From Saccharomonospora sp. CUA-673 (GTDB lineage Bacteria; Actinomycetota; Actinomycetes; Mycobacteriales; Pseudonocardiaceae), in contig NZ_MKKE01000013.1 in assembly GCF_001942305.1 (NCBI RefSeq), forward strand, positions 28,062-92,061: a stretch of 64,000 nucleotides of DNA. Direction: 5' to 3'. Under the pieces are notes generated by a model. It was given only the letters and a program-made list of their open reading frames with translations, did no database searches and was not told the origin of the DNA. This document shows positions 9,452 to 18,146 of this stretch, piece after piece. The position numbers were made by a program, and so were the translations under genes. Each line of letters begins with the position of its first letter. The first letter of the stretch is position 1.

Positions 9452-9605
9452 CGTCGTGACCCCTTCCCGCAGTCGTCGAGCACCAGCATCCCCGCTGCCC
9501 GGTCGCGCCGACAGGGAGCTGCCCGCCCACCGCAGGTAGGGCTGACCCCACCACCGACCCGTCCGATGCGCCCGGCCTGGGGAATTAAAGACTTGCCGGA
9601 CGGGT

Positions 9606-9611
9606 TATCCT
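9606..9611 (+). promoter_or_regulatory. Possible -10 box of ssrA
   Basis: TATCCT lies 44 nt before the mature tmRNA 5' end, leaving room for a 5' leader removed by RNase P. No well-spaced -35 box is obvious, so this is a weak call. Confidence 0.35.
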
Positions 9612-9655
9612 GGTGGGAACGAGAGATCCACACCGACCCCGTGTCGGTACCCAAG

Positions 9656-10024
9656 GGGGTGAACGGTTTCGACTCTGGACGTTGATCCAGTGGGAAGCGT
9701 GCCGGTGCAGGCAACGACCACCGCAAGCGTCGTAGCAACTAAATATAAGCGCCAAGACGAACAGTCAGCGCGACTTCGCCCTCGCCGCCTGAGCGAGTGC
9801 GAGTCTGTCGGCCCGGGTAAGCCTTCGACCCGGTCTGCCGGCATCAGCTAGAAGGCTTACCGCCGGTCCCGGCCACGGGGACCGGTTGGGACACAAACAG
9901 TGGCTGGGCCCGTCACACCGGCTTGTTCGCGTGACCGGTGGGGCCGAGTAGAGGCACAGCGAACTGCGCACGGAGAAGCCCTGGAAAGGCGGCAGAGGAC
10001 CCGGGTTCGATTCCCGGCACTCCA
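9656..10024 (+). ncRNA. ssrA: Transfer-messenger RNA (tmRNA)
   Basis: tmRNA rescues stalled ribosomes: alanine-charged, it adds a degradation tag. The 5' end GGGGTGAACGGTTTCGAC and the 3' TPsiC arm GGTTCGATTCC form the tRNA-like domain. The acceptor stem pairs GGGGTG with CACTCC and keeps the G3-U70 pair that AlaRS reads (positions 9658 and 10021). CCA is not encoded. The tag frame starts at the GCC resume codon 9751 after the A-rich AACTAAATATAAGC. Several GC-rich pseudoknot segments follow (for example GCCGGTCCCGG...CCACGGGGACCGG). Partner smpB is encoded at 3964. Confidence 0.96.
9751..9792 (+). CDS. tmRNA tag peptide reading frame
   Basis: From the resume codon GCC the frame encodes AKTNSQRDFALAA and ends with TGA. 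The C-terminal QRDFALAA resembles the QRDYALAA ending of mycobacterial and corynebacterial tags. ALAA is the ClpXP/ClpAP recognition end. It is not translated from its own start codon; it is read after template switching. Confidence 0.9.
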   Translation, partial: AKTNSQRDFALAA

Positions 10025-10032
10025 CTCGACGG

Positions 10033-10070
10033 CCGGCGAGTGCTCGCGAAGAGCACTCGCCGGTTTCTCG
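10033..10070 (+). terminator. Rho-independent terminator of ssrA
   Basis: A perfect 13-bp stem (CCGGCGAGTGCTC / GAGCACTCGCCGG) with a 5-nt loop is followed by TTTCTCGTT, 8 nt after the end of the mature RNA. Confidence 0.85.
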
Positions 10071-10190
10071 TTCCGGGCTGCGTCACGGGGGCCGAGCCCG
10101 CGGACCCCACGGGGCGTGCTCCGCACCCTACCGGCCCGGGCACCTCGGGCGGGAACCAGCCGCTGCGGCTTCGTCGCTTCGCTCCTCATC

Positions 10191-10269
10191 GTGTCGGCAC
10201 CCGACGTCGCCGTGTCAGCAACCCACGTCGCCGTGTTGGCAGCCTGCGTCGCTGTGTTGGCGTTCGGGC
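10191..10269 (+). repeat. 21-bp tandem repeat array, copy A
   Basis: Three full 21-bp units begin with GTGT at 10191, 10212 and 10233, and a decayed fourth begins at 10254. The unit consensus is GTGTYRGCA, five variable bases, then RCGTCGC. The array ends at the stop codon of the minus-strand uxuB-like gene and lies 120 nt after the ssrA terminator. It is one of four such arrays in the window. Confidence 0.85.
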
Positions 10270-11568
10270 TCAGCCGCCGGCCGCGCGGAGGTGGTCGACG
10301 TAGTCGTCGACGGCGGAGACCAACGTGGTGTCGTCGGCCAGGTCGCTGTCCACGGCGGCCAGCACCCGGCGGGCGCCGTCGCCGGAACGGGCCAGTGCGG
10401 TGAGTTCGTCGGCGCGCGGGTCGGTGACCTCCCGGTCCCGCAGGTGGATCAACCACCCTGCCAGCGCCGCGACCGCCGGCTCCGGCACGCGCCCCGCGGA
10501 CCGTTCGGCGCGCAGCACCGGCAGGATCCGCGCCGGGATCTTCTGCGATCCGTTGACGGCGATGTGCAGCAGGTGGTGCCGGATGCCGCGGGACGCGAAC
10601 CGCTGCAGGAGGCGCTGCCGGTAGTCGCGGAGGTCGTCCTCGGGCAGCGCGGCGTGCCGGGCCGCGGTGTCCCACCACGACTCCGTCAACGCCATCAGCG
10701 TCGGATGCTGTATCGCCTCGTCGACCGTGGTGCAGCCCAGCGCGGGGCCGGTGTGGGCGAGCAGCGTGTGGGCGCCGTTGAGGAACCACAGCTTGCGCTG
10801 TTCGTAGGCGGCGAGGTCGTCGACGAAGCGCGCCCCCGCGTTCTCCCACGCCGGCCTCCCGAGTGGGAACTGCCCCGACAGCAGCCATTCGCTGAACGGC
10901 TCGGTCACCACCGGGGCGTCATCGGCGAAACCGGTGAGCCGCGCGGCCGTCGCGGCGTCCTCGTCGGTCGCGGCCGGGGTGATGCGGTCGACGACGGTGT
11001 CGACGAACGACACGTGCTCCTCGAGCCACGCGCGGAACGCGGTGTCGTCCTCCGTCGTCGCCGCGGTCAGTGCGTCCCGCAGGACGCCGCCGTTGTCGGG
11101 CAGGTTGTCGCACGGCACCAGGGCGATCGGAGCCCCGCCCGCCCGGTGGCGTCCGCGCAGTCCGGCGACGACGCGGTCGATCGCACTGCCGGGCCCGCCC
11201 GTGCGGTAGCCGGGCTCGGTGATCGTCAGCGTCAGCAACGCGACGTCCGGCGAGGCGAGGTCGGCCAGCCACCGGTCGGTGTCCCCGCCGGGGTGTGCCC
11301 TGCTGATCGCGTCGACGATCTCGGCGCGGGGCTCGCCGTCCCCGCGCACCTGGAGGGTGTACAGCCCGTCCTGCTCGGTGAGCGTGCGCGGCAACGCGGT
11401 GTTGCGGAACGTGTAGGCCGCGATTCCCCAGTCCGGATCGGCCATCGTGTACACGGCCTGGTGGGCACGGTGGAACGCGCCGAGTCCGAGGTGGACGGCG
11501 CGCACCGGGGCGGGCGGCCGCATCGATGCGGCGGTGCGGGTGAGCCGGGGCACGGCGTTGTCCGGCAT
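10270..11568 (-). CDS. Mannitol dehydrogenase family protein, probable fructuronate reductase (UxuB-like)
   Basis: A 432-residue long-chain polyol dehydrogenase. The N-terminal Rossmann region begins at VRAVHLGLGAFHRAHQAVY (glycine-rich NAD site). The C-terminal domain has the family catalytic signature with Lys, Asn and His in RKLWFLNGAHTLLA. In uronate pathways this family reduces D-fructuronate to D-mannonate with NADH, which fits exactly between the glucuronate isomerase encoded immediately upstream and the mannonate dehydratase encoded at 14300. Mannitol or another polyol remains possible from sequence alone. The ATG 11568 shares one base with the uxaC stop codon (TGATG), indicating translational coupling. 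Confidence 0.85.
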   Translation of the reverse strand: MPDNAVPRLTRTAASMRPPAPVRAVHLGLGAFHRAHQAVYTMADPDWGIAAYTFRNTALPRTLTEQDGLYTLQVRGDGEPRAEIVDAISRAHPGGDTDRWLADLASPDVALLTLTITEPGYRTGGPGSAIDRVVAGLRGRHRAGGAPIALVPCDNLPDNGGVLRDALTAATTEDDTAFRAWLEEHVSFVDTVVDRITPAATDEDAATAARLTGFADDAPVVTEPFSEWLLSGQFPLGRPAWENAGARFVDDLAAYEQRKLWFLNGAHTLLAHTGPALGCTTVDEAIQHPTLMALTESWWDTAARHAALPEDDLRDYRQRLLQRFASRGIRHHLLHIAVNGSQKIPARILPVLRAERSAGRVPEPAVAALAGWLIHLRDREVTDPRADELTALARSGDGARRVLAAVDSDLADDTTLVSAVDDYVDHLRAAGG

Positions 11569-13070
11569 CAGAGACGGAACGCCGTGCGCGGCTGACGGTC
11601 GTGCAGGTCGCGGATCACCGTCGCCGCGTCGTCCTCGCTGACGACGTGCTCGGCCACGAGGCTCGCCAGGTGCGCGGCGTCCACCCGGCGTGCCGTGTCG
11701 TGGCGGGCCGGGATGGAGCAGAACCCGCGCGTGTCGTCGATGAAGCCGGCGTTGCGGTAGAAGCCGGCCGTCTCGGTGACCGCGTCCCGGAACCGCTGCA
11801 TCGCACGCGGCGCGTCGAGGAACCACCACGGTGCGCCGAGATACACCGACGGGTAGAAACCGGCCAGGGGAGCGAGTTCCCGCGAGAACACGGTCTCGTC
11901 GAGCGTGAAGATGACCGTCTGGAACCGCGGGTTCGTGCCGAAGCGCTCCAGCATCGGCTGCAGCGTCGTGGTGAACTCGGCCTGCAACGGGATGTCGTGT
12001 CCGGTGTCGGGACCGAAGCGGCGGAACGTCTCCGGGTGGTGGCCTCGCCGGACACCCGTGTGCAGCGCCATGACCATGCCGTCCTCACCGGACATGCGCG
12101 CCATCTCGCCGAGCAGTTGCCGCGACAACGCGCGCGCGTCCTCGGGGCCGGCGGCCCCGGACCGGACCCGCTCGAACAGCCGCTGTGCCTCCCCGGCGTC
12201 GAGGTACAGCGTGCCCGCGTCGGGTGCACTGTGGTCGGTGGCGGTGGCGCCGTGCGTGCGGAAGTACTCCCTGCGGTTCTCCAGCGCGCACACGAGCCCG
12301 GCGTAGTCGCCGGTGTCGATGCCGCTCGCCTCGGCGAGCGCGTCCAGCGCCGACGGCCAGCCGGGTTTGGTGGCGTCGAGGTAGCGGTCGGGGCGGAACG
12401 TGGGCACCACGCGGCCCGACCACGACGGGTCGTCGGCGAGGGCGCGGTGGTGCGCGAGGTCGTCGGCGGGGTCGTCGGTGGTCGCCAGCACCTCGATGCC
12501 GAACGCCTCGTACAGCGCGCGCGGCCGGAACTCGGGCCTGCGCAGCCGTTCGGAGAGCTCGTCGAAGAGCTCGTCGGCGGTCTCGGCCGACGGCTGCACC
12601 GTCACGCCCAGCACGTCGTGCAACTCGGCCTCGATCCACTGCCGCGACGCCGTTCCCAGGAACAGGTGCCAGTGCTCGCAGAAGGCGCGCCACACGGCAC
12701 GCGGCTCCGCCGGAGCCGCACCGGTGTCCCCGTCGCGCAGGCCGAGCTCGTTCATGGGCACGCCGTTGGCGTGCAGCAGGCGCGTCACGTAGTGGTCGGG
12801 CGTGACCAGCAGCGAGGCCGGGTCGGTGAACGCCTCGTCGTCGGCGATCAGCTGCGCCTCGACGTGGCCGTGCGGGCTGATCACCGGGAGATCGCGGACG
12901 CTCTCGTAGAGCCGGCGCGCGATGTCGCGCTGCGACGGCTCGGGCGGCAGCAGCCGGTCGGGGTGCGGAGCCAGCGGTACCCGGCCGCCCTGGCCCGGGA
13001 TGTCGCGGGCGGCGCGGGACGGGCGTTGCGGAGCGGGCGTGCCGGGATGGTCTGTCGTGCCGCGGTCCAT
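11568..13070 (-). CDS. uxaC: Glucuronate isomerase
   Basis: UxaC converts D-glucuronate to D-fructuronate (and galacturonate to tagaturonate), the entry step of hexuronate catabolism. The 500-residue protein has the amidohydrolase-fold metal motif in VISPHGHVEAQLIADDEAF, and the family segments NELGLRDGD, VLATTDDPADDLAHH and GFIDDTRGFCSIPARHD. About 40 N-terminal residues (proline/arginine-rich) precede the family start, so a shorter start is possible. The first gene of the minus-strand pair; a palindrome resembling the lacI operator lies just upstream. Confidence 0.93.
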   Translation of the reverse strand: MDRGTTDHPGTPAPQRPSRAARDIPGQGGRVPLAPHPDRLLPPEPSQRDIARRLYESVRDLPVISPHGHVEAQLIADDEAFTDPASLLVTPDHYVTRLLHANGVPMNELGLRDGDTGAAPAEPRAVWRAFCEHWHLFLGTASRQWIEAELHDVLGVTVQPSAETADELFDELSERLRRPEFRPRALYEAFGIEVLATTDDPADDLAHHRALADDPSWSGRVVPTFRPDRYLDATKPGWPSALDALAEASGIDTGDYAGLVCALENRREYFRTHGATATDHSAPDAGTLYLDAGEAQRLFERVRSGAAGPEDARALSRQLLGEMARMSGEDGMVMALHTGVRRGHHPETFRRFGPDTGHDIPLQAEFTTTLQPMLERFGTNPRFQTVIFTLDETVFSRELAPLAGFYPSVYLGAPWWFLDAPRAMQRFRDAVTETAGFYRNAGFIDDTRGFCSIPARHDTARRVDAAHLASLVAEHVVSEDDAATVIRDLHDRQPRTAFRL

Positions 13071-13101
13071 GCGGGCAGCCTCGCTGCCACCGGCGCCGGG
13101 T

Positions 13102-13113
13102 GCAACTAGTTGC
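13102..13113. promoter_or_regulatory. Palindromic operator candidate upstream of uxaC
   Basis: GCAACTAGTTGC is a perfect 12-bp palindrome, 32 bp upstream of the uxaC start and overlapping the TAG stop of the lacI gene. It shares 9 of 12 bases with GCAACTGATTGT in the divergent lacI-manD promoter, so the same LacI protein may bind both. A second inverted repeat (GCCGTCA...TGACGGC, 13112-13132) partly overlaps it. Confidence 0.45.
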
Positions 13114-14125
13114 CGTCAGTTGTCATGACGGCACGCGCAGCGGGCGCCGGTGCCGTGGACCCGCGGGTGACGAGGTGTGCGTCGAACACCGCCGAATCGC
13201 CTGCCGTGCGGTGCGCGATCTGCGCGTGGAGGGCGTCCACGGCGGACCGGCCGAGGCGTTCGGTCGGCCCCGCGATCGTGGTCAGCGCGGGCACGGTCAG
13301 GTCGGCGCCGAAGATGTCGTCGCAACCGATGAGGCTGAAGTCGTCGGGCACGCGGACGCCCGCGGACTGCAACCGTTGCAGTGTGCCGATCGCGACCAGG
13401 TCGTTGTAGGCGACGGCCGCGGTGGCGCGCTGCAACATCAGTGCGTCGGCGGCTTCGTGGCCGCCCTGCCGATTGGGTGTGTAGGGGCCCAGGAAGGTGG
13501 CGTCGAGCCCGAGCGTCGCGGACTCCTCGCGGACCGCCTGCCAGCGGGCACCGTTGATCCACGAGTTGCGCGGACCGGACAGGTACGCGATGCGGCGATG
13601 GCCGAGGGCCGCCAGATGGCGGACGGCCTTGCGCATGCCGCCCGCGGTGTCGACGACCAGGCTGGGAATCCCCTCGATCTCCCGGTTGACGATGGCCAGC
13701 GGACGGTGCTGGGCCAGCTGGCGGATGACGTCGTCGGACAGCCGGGACGTCGCCAGGATGGCTCCGCTCGTGGTGGCCAGCAGTTGCCGGAGGTTGCTGA
13801 CCTCGACGCGCGGCGACTCGTCGCTGTCGGTGAGCGCGAGGGTGTAGTCGCTCGTCAGCGCCTGGGCCTGGGCCGCCTTGATCAGCGGTGCGTAGTACGG
13901 GTTGGCGATGTCGGTGACGACCAGGGTCAGCGTCCGCGTGCGTCCCGGGGCCTCCGCGCGGGCGAGCGGACGGGGGACGTAGCCGACCTCGTCGGCGGCC
14001 GCGCGGACCTTCTCCCTGGTGGCGGGATTGACGCGGCTCGGGTGCGAGAACGTGCGCGACACTGTGGACGCGGCCACGCCGCAGCGGCGGGCCACGTCGT
14101 AGATCGTCGGCCTCGCCTCGTCCAC
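13106..14125 (-). CDS. LacI family transcriptional regulator of the uronate genes
   Basis: A 339-residue repressor. The N-terminal helix-turn-helix and hinge read PTIYDVARRCGVAASTVSRTF and NPATREKVRAAADEVGYVPR, and the rest is the periplasmic-binding-protein-like sensor domain (ALTLVVTDIANPYYAPLIK, then IGCDDIFGADLTVPALTTI). Start at GTG 14125, preceded by a GGAGG box; the longer frame adds unrelated residues. It lies between the uxaC operon and the divergent manD operon, each with a similar palindrome, so it probably represses both until a pathway intermediate is bound. Confidence 0.92.
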   Translation of the reverse strand: MDEARPTIYDVARRCGVAASTVSRTFSHPSRVNPATREKVRAAADEVGYVPRPLARAEAPGRTRTLTLVVTDIANPYYAPLIKAAQAQALTSDYTLALTDSDESPRVEVSNLRQLLATTSGAILATSRLSDDVIRQLAQHRPLAIVNREIEGIPSLVVDTAGGMRKAVRHLAALGHRRIAYLSGPRNSWINGARWQAVREESATLGLDATFLGPYTPNRQGGHEAADALMLQRATAAVAYNDLVAIGTLQRLQSAGVRVPDDFSLIGCDDIFGADLTVPALTTIAGPTERLGRSAVDALHAQIAHRTAGDSAVFDAHLVTRGSTAPAPAARAVMTTDGN

Positions 14126-14174
14126 GCGGTTTCCTCCCCGGTATCGGCGGTCGTGTCCGCCCGATGGCAACAAA

Positions 14175-14190
14175 TGGCAACTGATTGTCA
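14175..14190. promoter_or_regulatory. Operator candidate in the lacI-manD divergent promoter
   Basis: TGGCAACTGATTGTCA is an imperfect 16-bp palindrome (TGRCAA...TTGYCA). Another TGGCAAC half-site lies 10 bp before it (14165-14171). The core resembles the perfect palindrome upstream of uxaC. Confidence 0.4.
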
Positions 14191-14299
14191 GTCTACGGGG
14201 CGGCTCTTACGTTGAACCGACCACGAGGCCCCGGCGCTCGCACGGCTCTTCCGGCAGGCGCGTCGGCGGCTGCTCGTCGTTCGGAGTCAAGGAGGACCA

Positions 14300-15547
14300 G
14301 TGCTCATCGAGCGCGCCGACGTGATCGTCACCAGCCCCGGGCGCAACTTCGTCACGCTGCGGATCACCACCGACGACGGGGTGGTGGGCTACGGCGACGG
14401 CACGCTGAACGGGCGGGAGCTGGCCGTCGCCAGCTACCTCACCGACCACGTGGTGCCGTTGCTGACCGGTCGCGACGCCCACGCCATCGAGGACACCTGG
14501 CAATACCTGTACCGCGGCGCCTACTGGCGGCGCGGCCCGGTGACGATGGCGGCCATCGCGGCCGTCGACACCGCACTGTGGGACATCAAGGCCAAGGTCG
14601 CGGGCCTGCCGCTGTATCAGCTGCTCGGTGGGGCCAGCCGCGAACGGTGCCTGGTCTACGGCCACGCGAGCGGCAAGGACATCCCCGAACTGCTCGACTC
14701 GGTGCGCCGGCACCTCGACGAGGGCTTCCGCGCGATCCGCATCCAGACCGGCGTGCCGGGGCTGGACTCGGTGTACGGCGTGGCCTCCAGCGCGGCCGCG
14801 TCGGTCGGCGGTGGCGGCAGCGACGCCCGCTACGACTACGAGCCCGCCCGCCGCTCGGCGGTGCCCGCCGAGGAGAGCTGGGACACCCGCGCCTACCTGC
14901 GGCACGTGCCTTCGGTGTTCGAGGCCGTGCGCGGCGAGTTCGGCGAGGACATCGCGCTGCTGCACGACGCCCACCACCGCCTGACGCCGATCCAGGCGGC
15001 CAAGCTCGGCAAGTCGCTGGAGCCCTACGACCTGTTCTGGCTCGAGGACGTCACCCCGGCCGAGAACCAGGAGGCGCTGCGGTGGGTGCGCCACCACACG
15101 ACGACGCCGCTGGCGATCGGCGAGGTGTTCAACTCCGTGTGGGACTACCAGCACCTGATCCGCGAACAGCTCATCGACTACGTCCGCTCGCCGATCACGC
15201 ACGCAGGCGGGATCAGCAGCGTGCGGCGGATTATGGACTACGCCGCGATGTACCAGATCAAGTCGGGCATGCACGGTCCGACGGACGTCTCGCCCGTCGG
15301 TCTCGCCGCGGCGGTGCACCTCGGCCTGGCGCTGCACAACTTCGGCATCCAGGAGTACATGGTCCACAGCGAGCAGACGCGGGAGGTCTTCGGCCCGACG
15401 TACGAGTTCGCCCACGGCGGACTGCGGCCGAGCGAGGAACCCGGTCTCGGCGTCCGTGTCGACGAAAAGCTCGCGGCGCAGTATCCCTACGAACGGGCCT
15501 ATCTGCCGGTGAACCGGCTGCTGGACGGAACCGTTCATGATTGGTGA
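14300..15547 (+). CDS. manD: Mannonate dehydratase, enolase superfamily (ManD/RspA type)
   Basis: ManD dehydrates D-mannonate to 2-keto-3-deoxygluconate. The 415-residue protein is a full-length member: capping domain with [21 protein letters not shown] typical of ManD (split residues about 60-80), then the barrel with [12 protein letters not shown] (metal ligand Asp and the ManD-specific His), [12 protein letters not shown] (Glu ligand), LAIGEVFNS (Glu ligand) and [13 protein letters not shown]. It belongs to a different fold from UxuA. The GTG start at 14300 has GGAGGACC directly upstream. First gene of a plus-strand operon with the glycosidase and TRAP transporter. In vitro ManD family members range from specific to promiscuous. 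Confidence 0.9.
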   Translation: MLIERADVIVTSPGRNFVTLRITTDDGVVGYGDGTLNGRELAVASYLTDHVVPLLTGRDAHAIEDTWQYLYRGAYWRRGPVTMAAIAAVDTALWDIKAKVAGLPLYQLLGGASRERCLVYGHASGKDIPELLDSVRRHLDEGFRAIRIQTGVPGLDSVYGVASSAAASVGGGGSDARYDYEPARRSAVPAEESWDTRAYLRHVPSVFEAVRGEFGEDIALLHDAHHRLTPIQAAKLGKSLEPYDLFWLEDVTPAENQEALRWVRHHTTTPLAIGEVFNSVWDYQHLIREQLIDYVRSPITHAGGISSVRRIMDYAAMYQIKSGMHGPTDVSPVGLAAAVHLGLALHNFGIQEYMVHSEQTREVFGPTYEFAHGGLRPSEEPGLGVRVDEKLAAQYPYERAYLPVNRLLDGTVHDW

Positions 15548-15615
15548 GGACACGTCGGTGCCCGAGGTGGTCAGGCCCGGCCGGTAAAGCAATTCGCGAT
15601 CGAGAGAAGTCCCCC

Positions 15616-18135
15616 GTGCGCGTCACATCCCGAGTCGAACGAGTGGAACGGACCGGAGAGACGGTCCGGGTCCACACCGACGGTGTCGAGATCCGGCTGA
15701 CCGTCCTCGCCGACGGCATTCTGCGTATCCGCGCGGGTTTCGACGGCGACTTCGCCGAGGAGTCGTACACGCTCGCCACCACGGCCTGGCCGGACCGGCT
15801 CGACGACGTGCTCGGTGACGAACGCACCCGGGTGGCGCCCGCGCCGTGCGAGCTCGACGAGCAGGACGACGTCGTCTCGGTGACCGGCGGGGACTTCCGC
15901 GTGGAGATCGACAGGGAGCCGTTCCGCATCCGGGTGCTCGACGACGAGGGGACCGTCCTGCACACCGACGTCGTCGGTCTCGGCTACCGGCAGGACGCGA
16001 ACGGCCGGCGCATTCACACCAGCGAGATCTCCCGCGACGACGCGTTCTACGGATTCGGCGAGACCACGGGACCGCTGAACAAGGCGCAGAAACTCATCAC
16101 GATGAGCCCGAAGGACGCGCTCGGCTACGACCCGCGGGAAACGGATCCGCTGTACAAGCACATTCCGTTCTACCTGAAGCTGAATCGGCGGAACCGGAAA
16201 GCGGTCGGGTACTTCTACCACAACACCTACGACTGCGATTTCGATCTGGGGCGGGAGCGGAGCAACTACTGGCCGCCGCACAGCCGGTACCGCACCGACG
16301 GCGGCGACGTCGACCTGTTCCTGATCGCCGGTCCCGGCATCCGCGAGGTACTGCGGCGCTACACGGTGCTCACCGGACGTCCGCCGTTGTTGCCGAAGTA
16401 CGCGCTCGGCTACCTCGCCTCGTCGATGTACTACTCCGAATTGGACGCCGACAGCGACAGTGCGATCACCGAGTTCGTCGACATCGCCGGGGAGGAAGGG
16501 ATCCCGGTCGACGGGTTCCAGCTCTCGTCCGGTTACACCACACAGGACACCGAGGCCGGCGCGAAGCGCTGCGTCTTCACGTGGAACGAGCGCAGGTTCT
16601 CCGACCCGGAGGGCTTCTTCTCGGCGATGTCCGAACGCGGCATCACGGTGTCGCCGAACGTCAAACCGGGTGTGCTCGACGTCCATCCGCGGCTGGCCGA
16701 GTTCACCGAGGCCGACGTGTTCGTGACCCGCAGCGAGGACGCGGTCGCTGTGTCGGGCGAAGGGCCCGCGACCGGGGCGTGGTGGGGCGGCCCCGGCCGG
16801 TTCGTGGACTTCACCAAGCCGGCCGCGCGCGAGGCGTGGCGGCGGTGGCTGACCGAGTCGGTGCTGAGCAAGGGCACGACGTCGGTCTGGAACGACAACT
16901 GCGAGTACGACGGCATCATCGACACCGATTCGCGCGTCGACTTCGAGGGCGCGGGCGCGACGGTCGGCAGGCTGCGCAACGTCATGTCGAACCTGATGTG
17001 CCGGGTCGCGCGCGACGCCGTTACCGACACGGCGCCGGATGCCCGGCCCTACATCGTGTGCCGCTCCGGCCACGCCGGCATTCAGCGCTACGCCCAGAGC
17101 TGGGCGGGCGACAACTCGACGTCGTGGGAGTCGTTGCGGCACAACGTCGCCACGATCCTCGGCATGGGGCTGTCGGGTTTCCCGCACCACGGCTGCGACA
17201 TCGGCGGGTTCCACGGCCCCGCGCCCGAACCGGAACTGCTGGTGCGCTGGGTGCAGCACGGCGTGTTCCAGCCGCGCTTCTCGATCCACTCGGTCAACGC
17301 CGACAACACGGTCACCGAACCGTGGATGTATCCCGCGTACACCCACCACGTCCGCGATGCGATCCGGCTGCGGTACCGGCTCTTCCCGTACCTGTACTCG
17401 CTGACGGCGCGGGCCGCGGAAACCGGATGGCCGATCATGGAGCCGCTGATCAGCGCGTTCCAGGACGACCAGGGCGTGGACGAGGTGTCCGAGGAGTTCA
17501 TGCTCGGCGACTCGCTGCTCGTGGCGAACGTGCTCGAACCCGGCGCACGCACGCGCACCGTGCGGCTGCCCGCGGGCGAGGTGTTCTACGACGCCTGGAC
17601 GCGCCGGCGCTGCGAGGGCGGGCAGGTCGCCGAACTGCCGGTCGACCTCGGTTCGATCCCGCTGTTCCTGCGCGGCGGCGGAATCGTGCCGGTGGCGGAG
17701 AACCCGCTGACGAGCCTCACCCGCGACGAGGTGACGGACCTGCGGCTGATCTGCGTTCCCGACCACGACGGCCGGTTCACCCTCTACGAGGACGACGGCC
17801 TGACGCGCGCCCACGAACGCGGCGAGTTCCGCGAGACGGAGATCCGCATGACCGCGGGCACGCACGTCCGGCTGCGGTTGACCCGCCGCGGCGAGTACCG
17901 CAGCCCCGTCGAGCGCCTGCTGTTCGACGTCGTGCGCCCCGGTCGATGCCCGCACCGGGTGCTCGTCGACGGCGAGGAGGTGCCGCAGCAGCTGCACCGC
18001 GGCCGGTTCGACGCCGCCGGCGAGGGCTGGCACTACGACATCGACCTCGGCTCGGTGTTGATCAAGACCCCGGACCACGGCGGTGACCGCACCGTCGACA
18101 TCTCGTTCGAGCCGGTCGACATGATCGGCATGTGA
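15616..18135 (+). CDS. Glycoside hydrolase family 31 protein
   Basis: An 839-residue cytoplasmic glycosidase (no signal peptide). An N-terminal beta-sandwich (GH31_N/galactose-mutarotase-like, to about 250) includes FYGFGETTGPLNKAQK. The (beta/alpha)8 barrel has the nucleophile in WNDNCE (D427) and the acid/base in WAGDNSTSWESL (D499), then GFPHHGCDIGGF. C-terminal beta domains include the DUF5110-like end. Start at GTG 15616; frames further upstream overlap manD. GH31 enzymes act on alpha-glucosides, alpha-xylosides and related bonds. Here the neighbours import and degrade uronates, so the true substrate may be a uronate-containing oligosaccharide. Confidence 0.88.
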   Translation: MRVTSRVERVERTGETVRVHTDGVEIRLTVLADGILRIRAGFDGDFAEESYTLATTAWPDRLDDVLGDERTRVAPAPCELDEQDDVVSVTGGDFRVEIDREPFRIRVLDDEGTVLHTDVVGLGYRQDANGRRIHTSEISRDDAFYGFGETTGPLNKAQKLITMSPKDALGYDPRETDPLYKHIPFYLKLNRRNRKAVGYFYHNTYDCDFDLGRERSNYWPPHSRYRTDGGDVDLFLIAGPGIREVLRRYTVLTGRPPLLPKYALGYLASSMYYSELDADSDSAITEFVDIAGEEGIPVDGFQLSSGYTTQDTEAGAKRCVFTWNERRFSDPEGFFSAMSERGITVSPNVKPGVLDVHPRLAEFTEADVFVTRSEDAVAVSGEGPATGAWWGGPGRFVDFTKPAAREAWRRWLTESVLSKGTTSVWNDNCEYDGIIDTDSRVDFEGAGATVGRLRNVMSNLMCRVARDAVTDTAPDARPYIVCRSGHAGIQRYAQSWAGDNSTSWESLRHNVATILGMGLSGFPHHGCDIGGFHGPAPEPELLVRWVQHGVFQPRFSIHSVNADNTVTEPWMYPAYTHHVRDAIRLRYRLFPYLYSLTARAAETGWPIMEPLISAFQDDQGVDEVSEEFMLGDSLLVANVLEPGARTRTVRLPAGEVFYDAWTRRRCEGGQVAELPVDLGSIPLFLRGGGIVPVAENPLTSLTRDEVTDLRLICVPDHDGRFTLYEDDGLTRAHERGEFRETEIRMTAGTHVRLRLTRRGEYRSPVERLLFDVVRPGRCPHRVLVDGEEVPQQLHRGRFDAAGEGWHYDIDLGSVLIKTPDHGGDRTVDISFEPVDMIGM

Positions 18136-18146
18136 GGAAGGCAGGC

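Noticed and set aside
10191..10269. The 21-bp arrays as CRISPR arrays
   Set aside because: Units are contiguous with only 5 variable bases between conserved blocks, far too short for spacers, and no cas genes are present.
9900..10403. A 167-codon protein overlapping the tmRNA 3' half and repeat array
   Set aside because: The frame runs through tmRNA, its terminator and the repeat array, and no protein family is seen.
15571..18078. An 835-codon open frame antisense to the GH31 gene
   Set aside because: Shadow frame caused by high GC at third positions. It has no family resemblance, while the plus strand carries a complete glycosidase.
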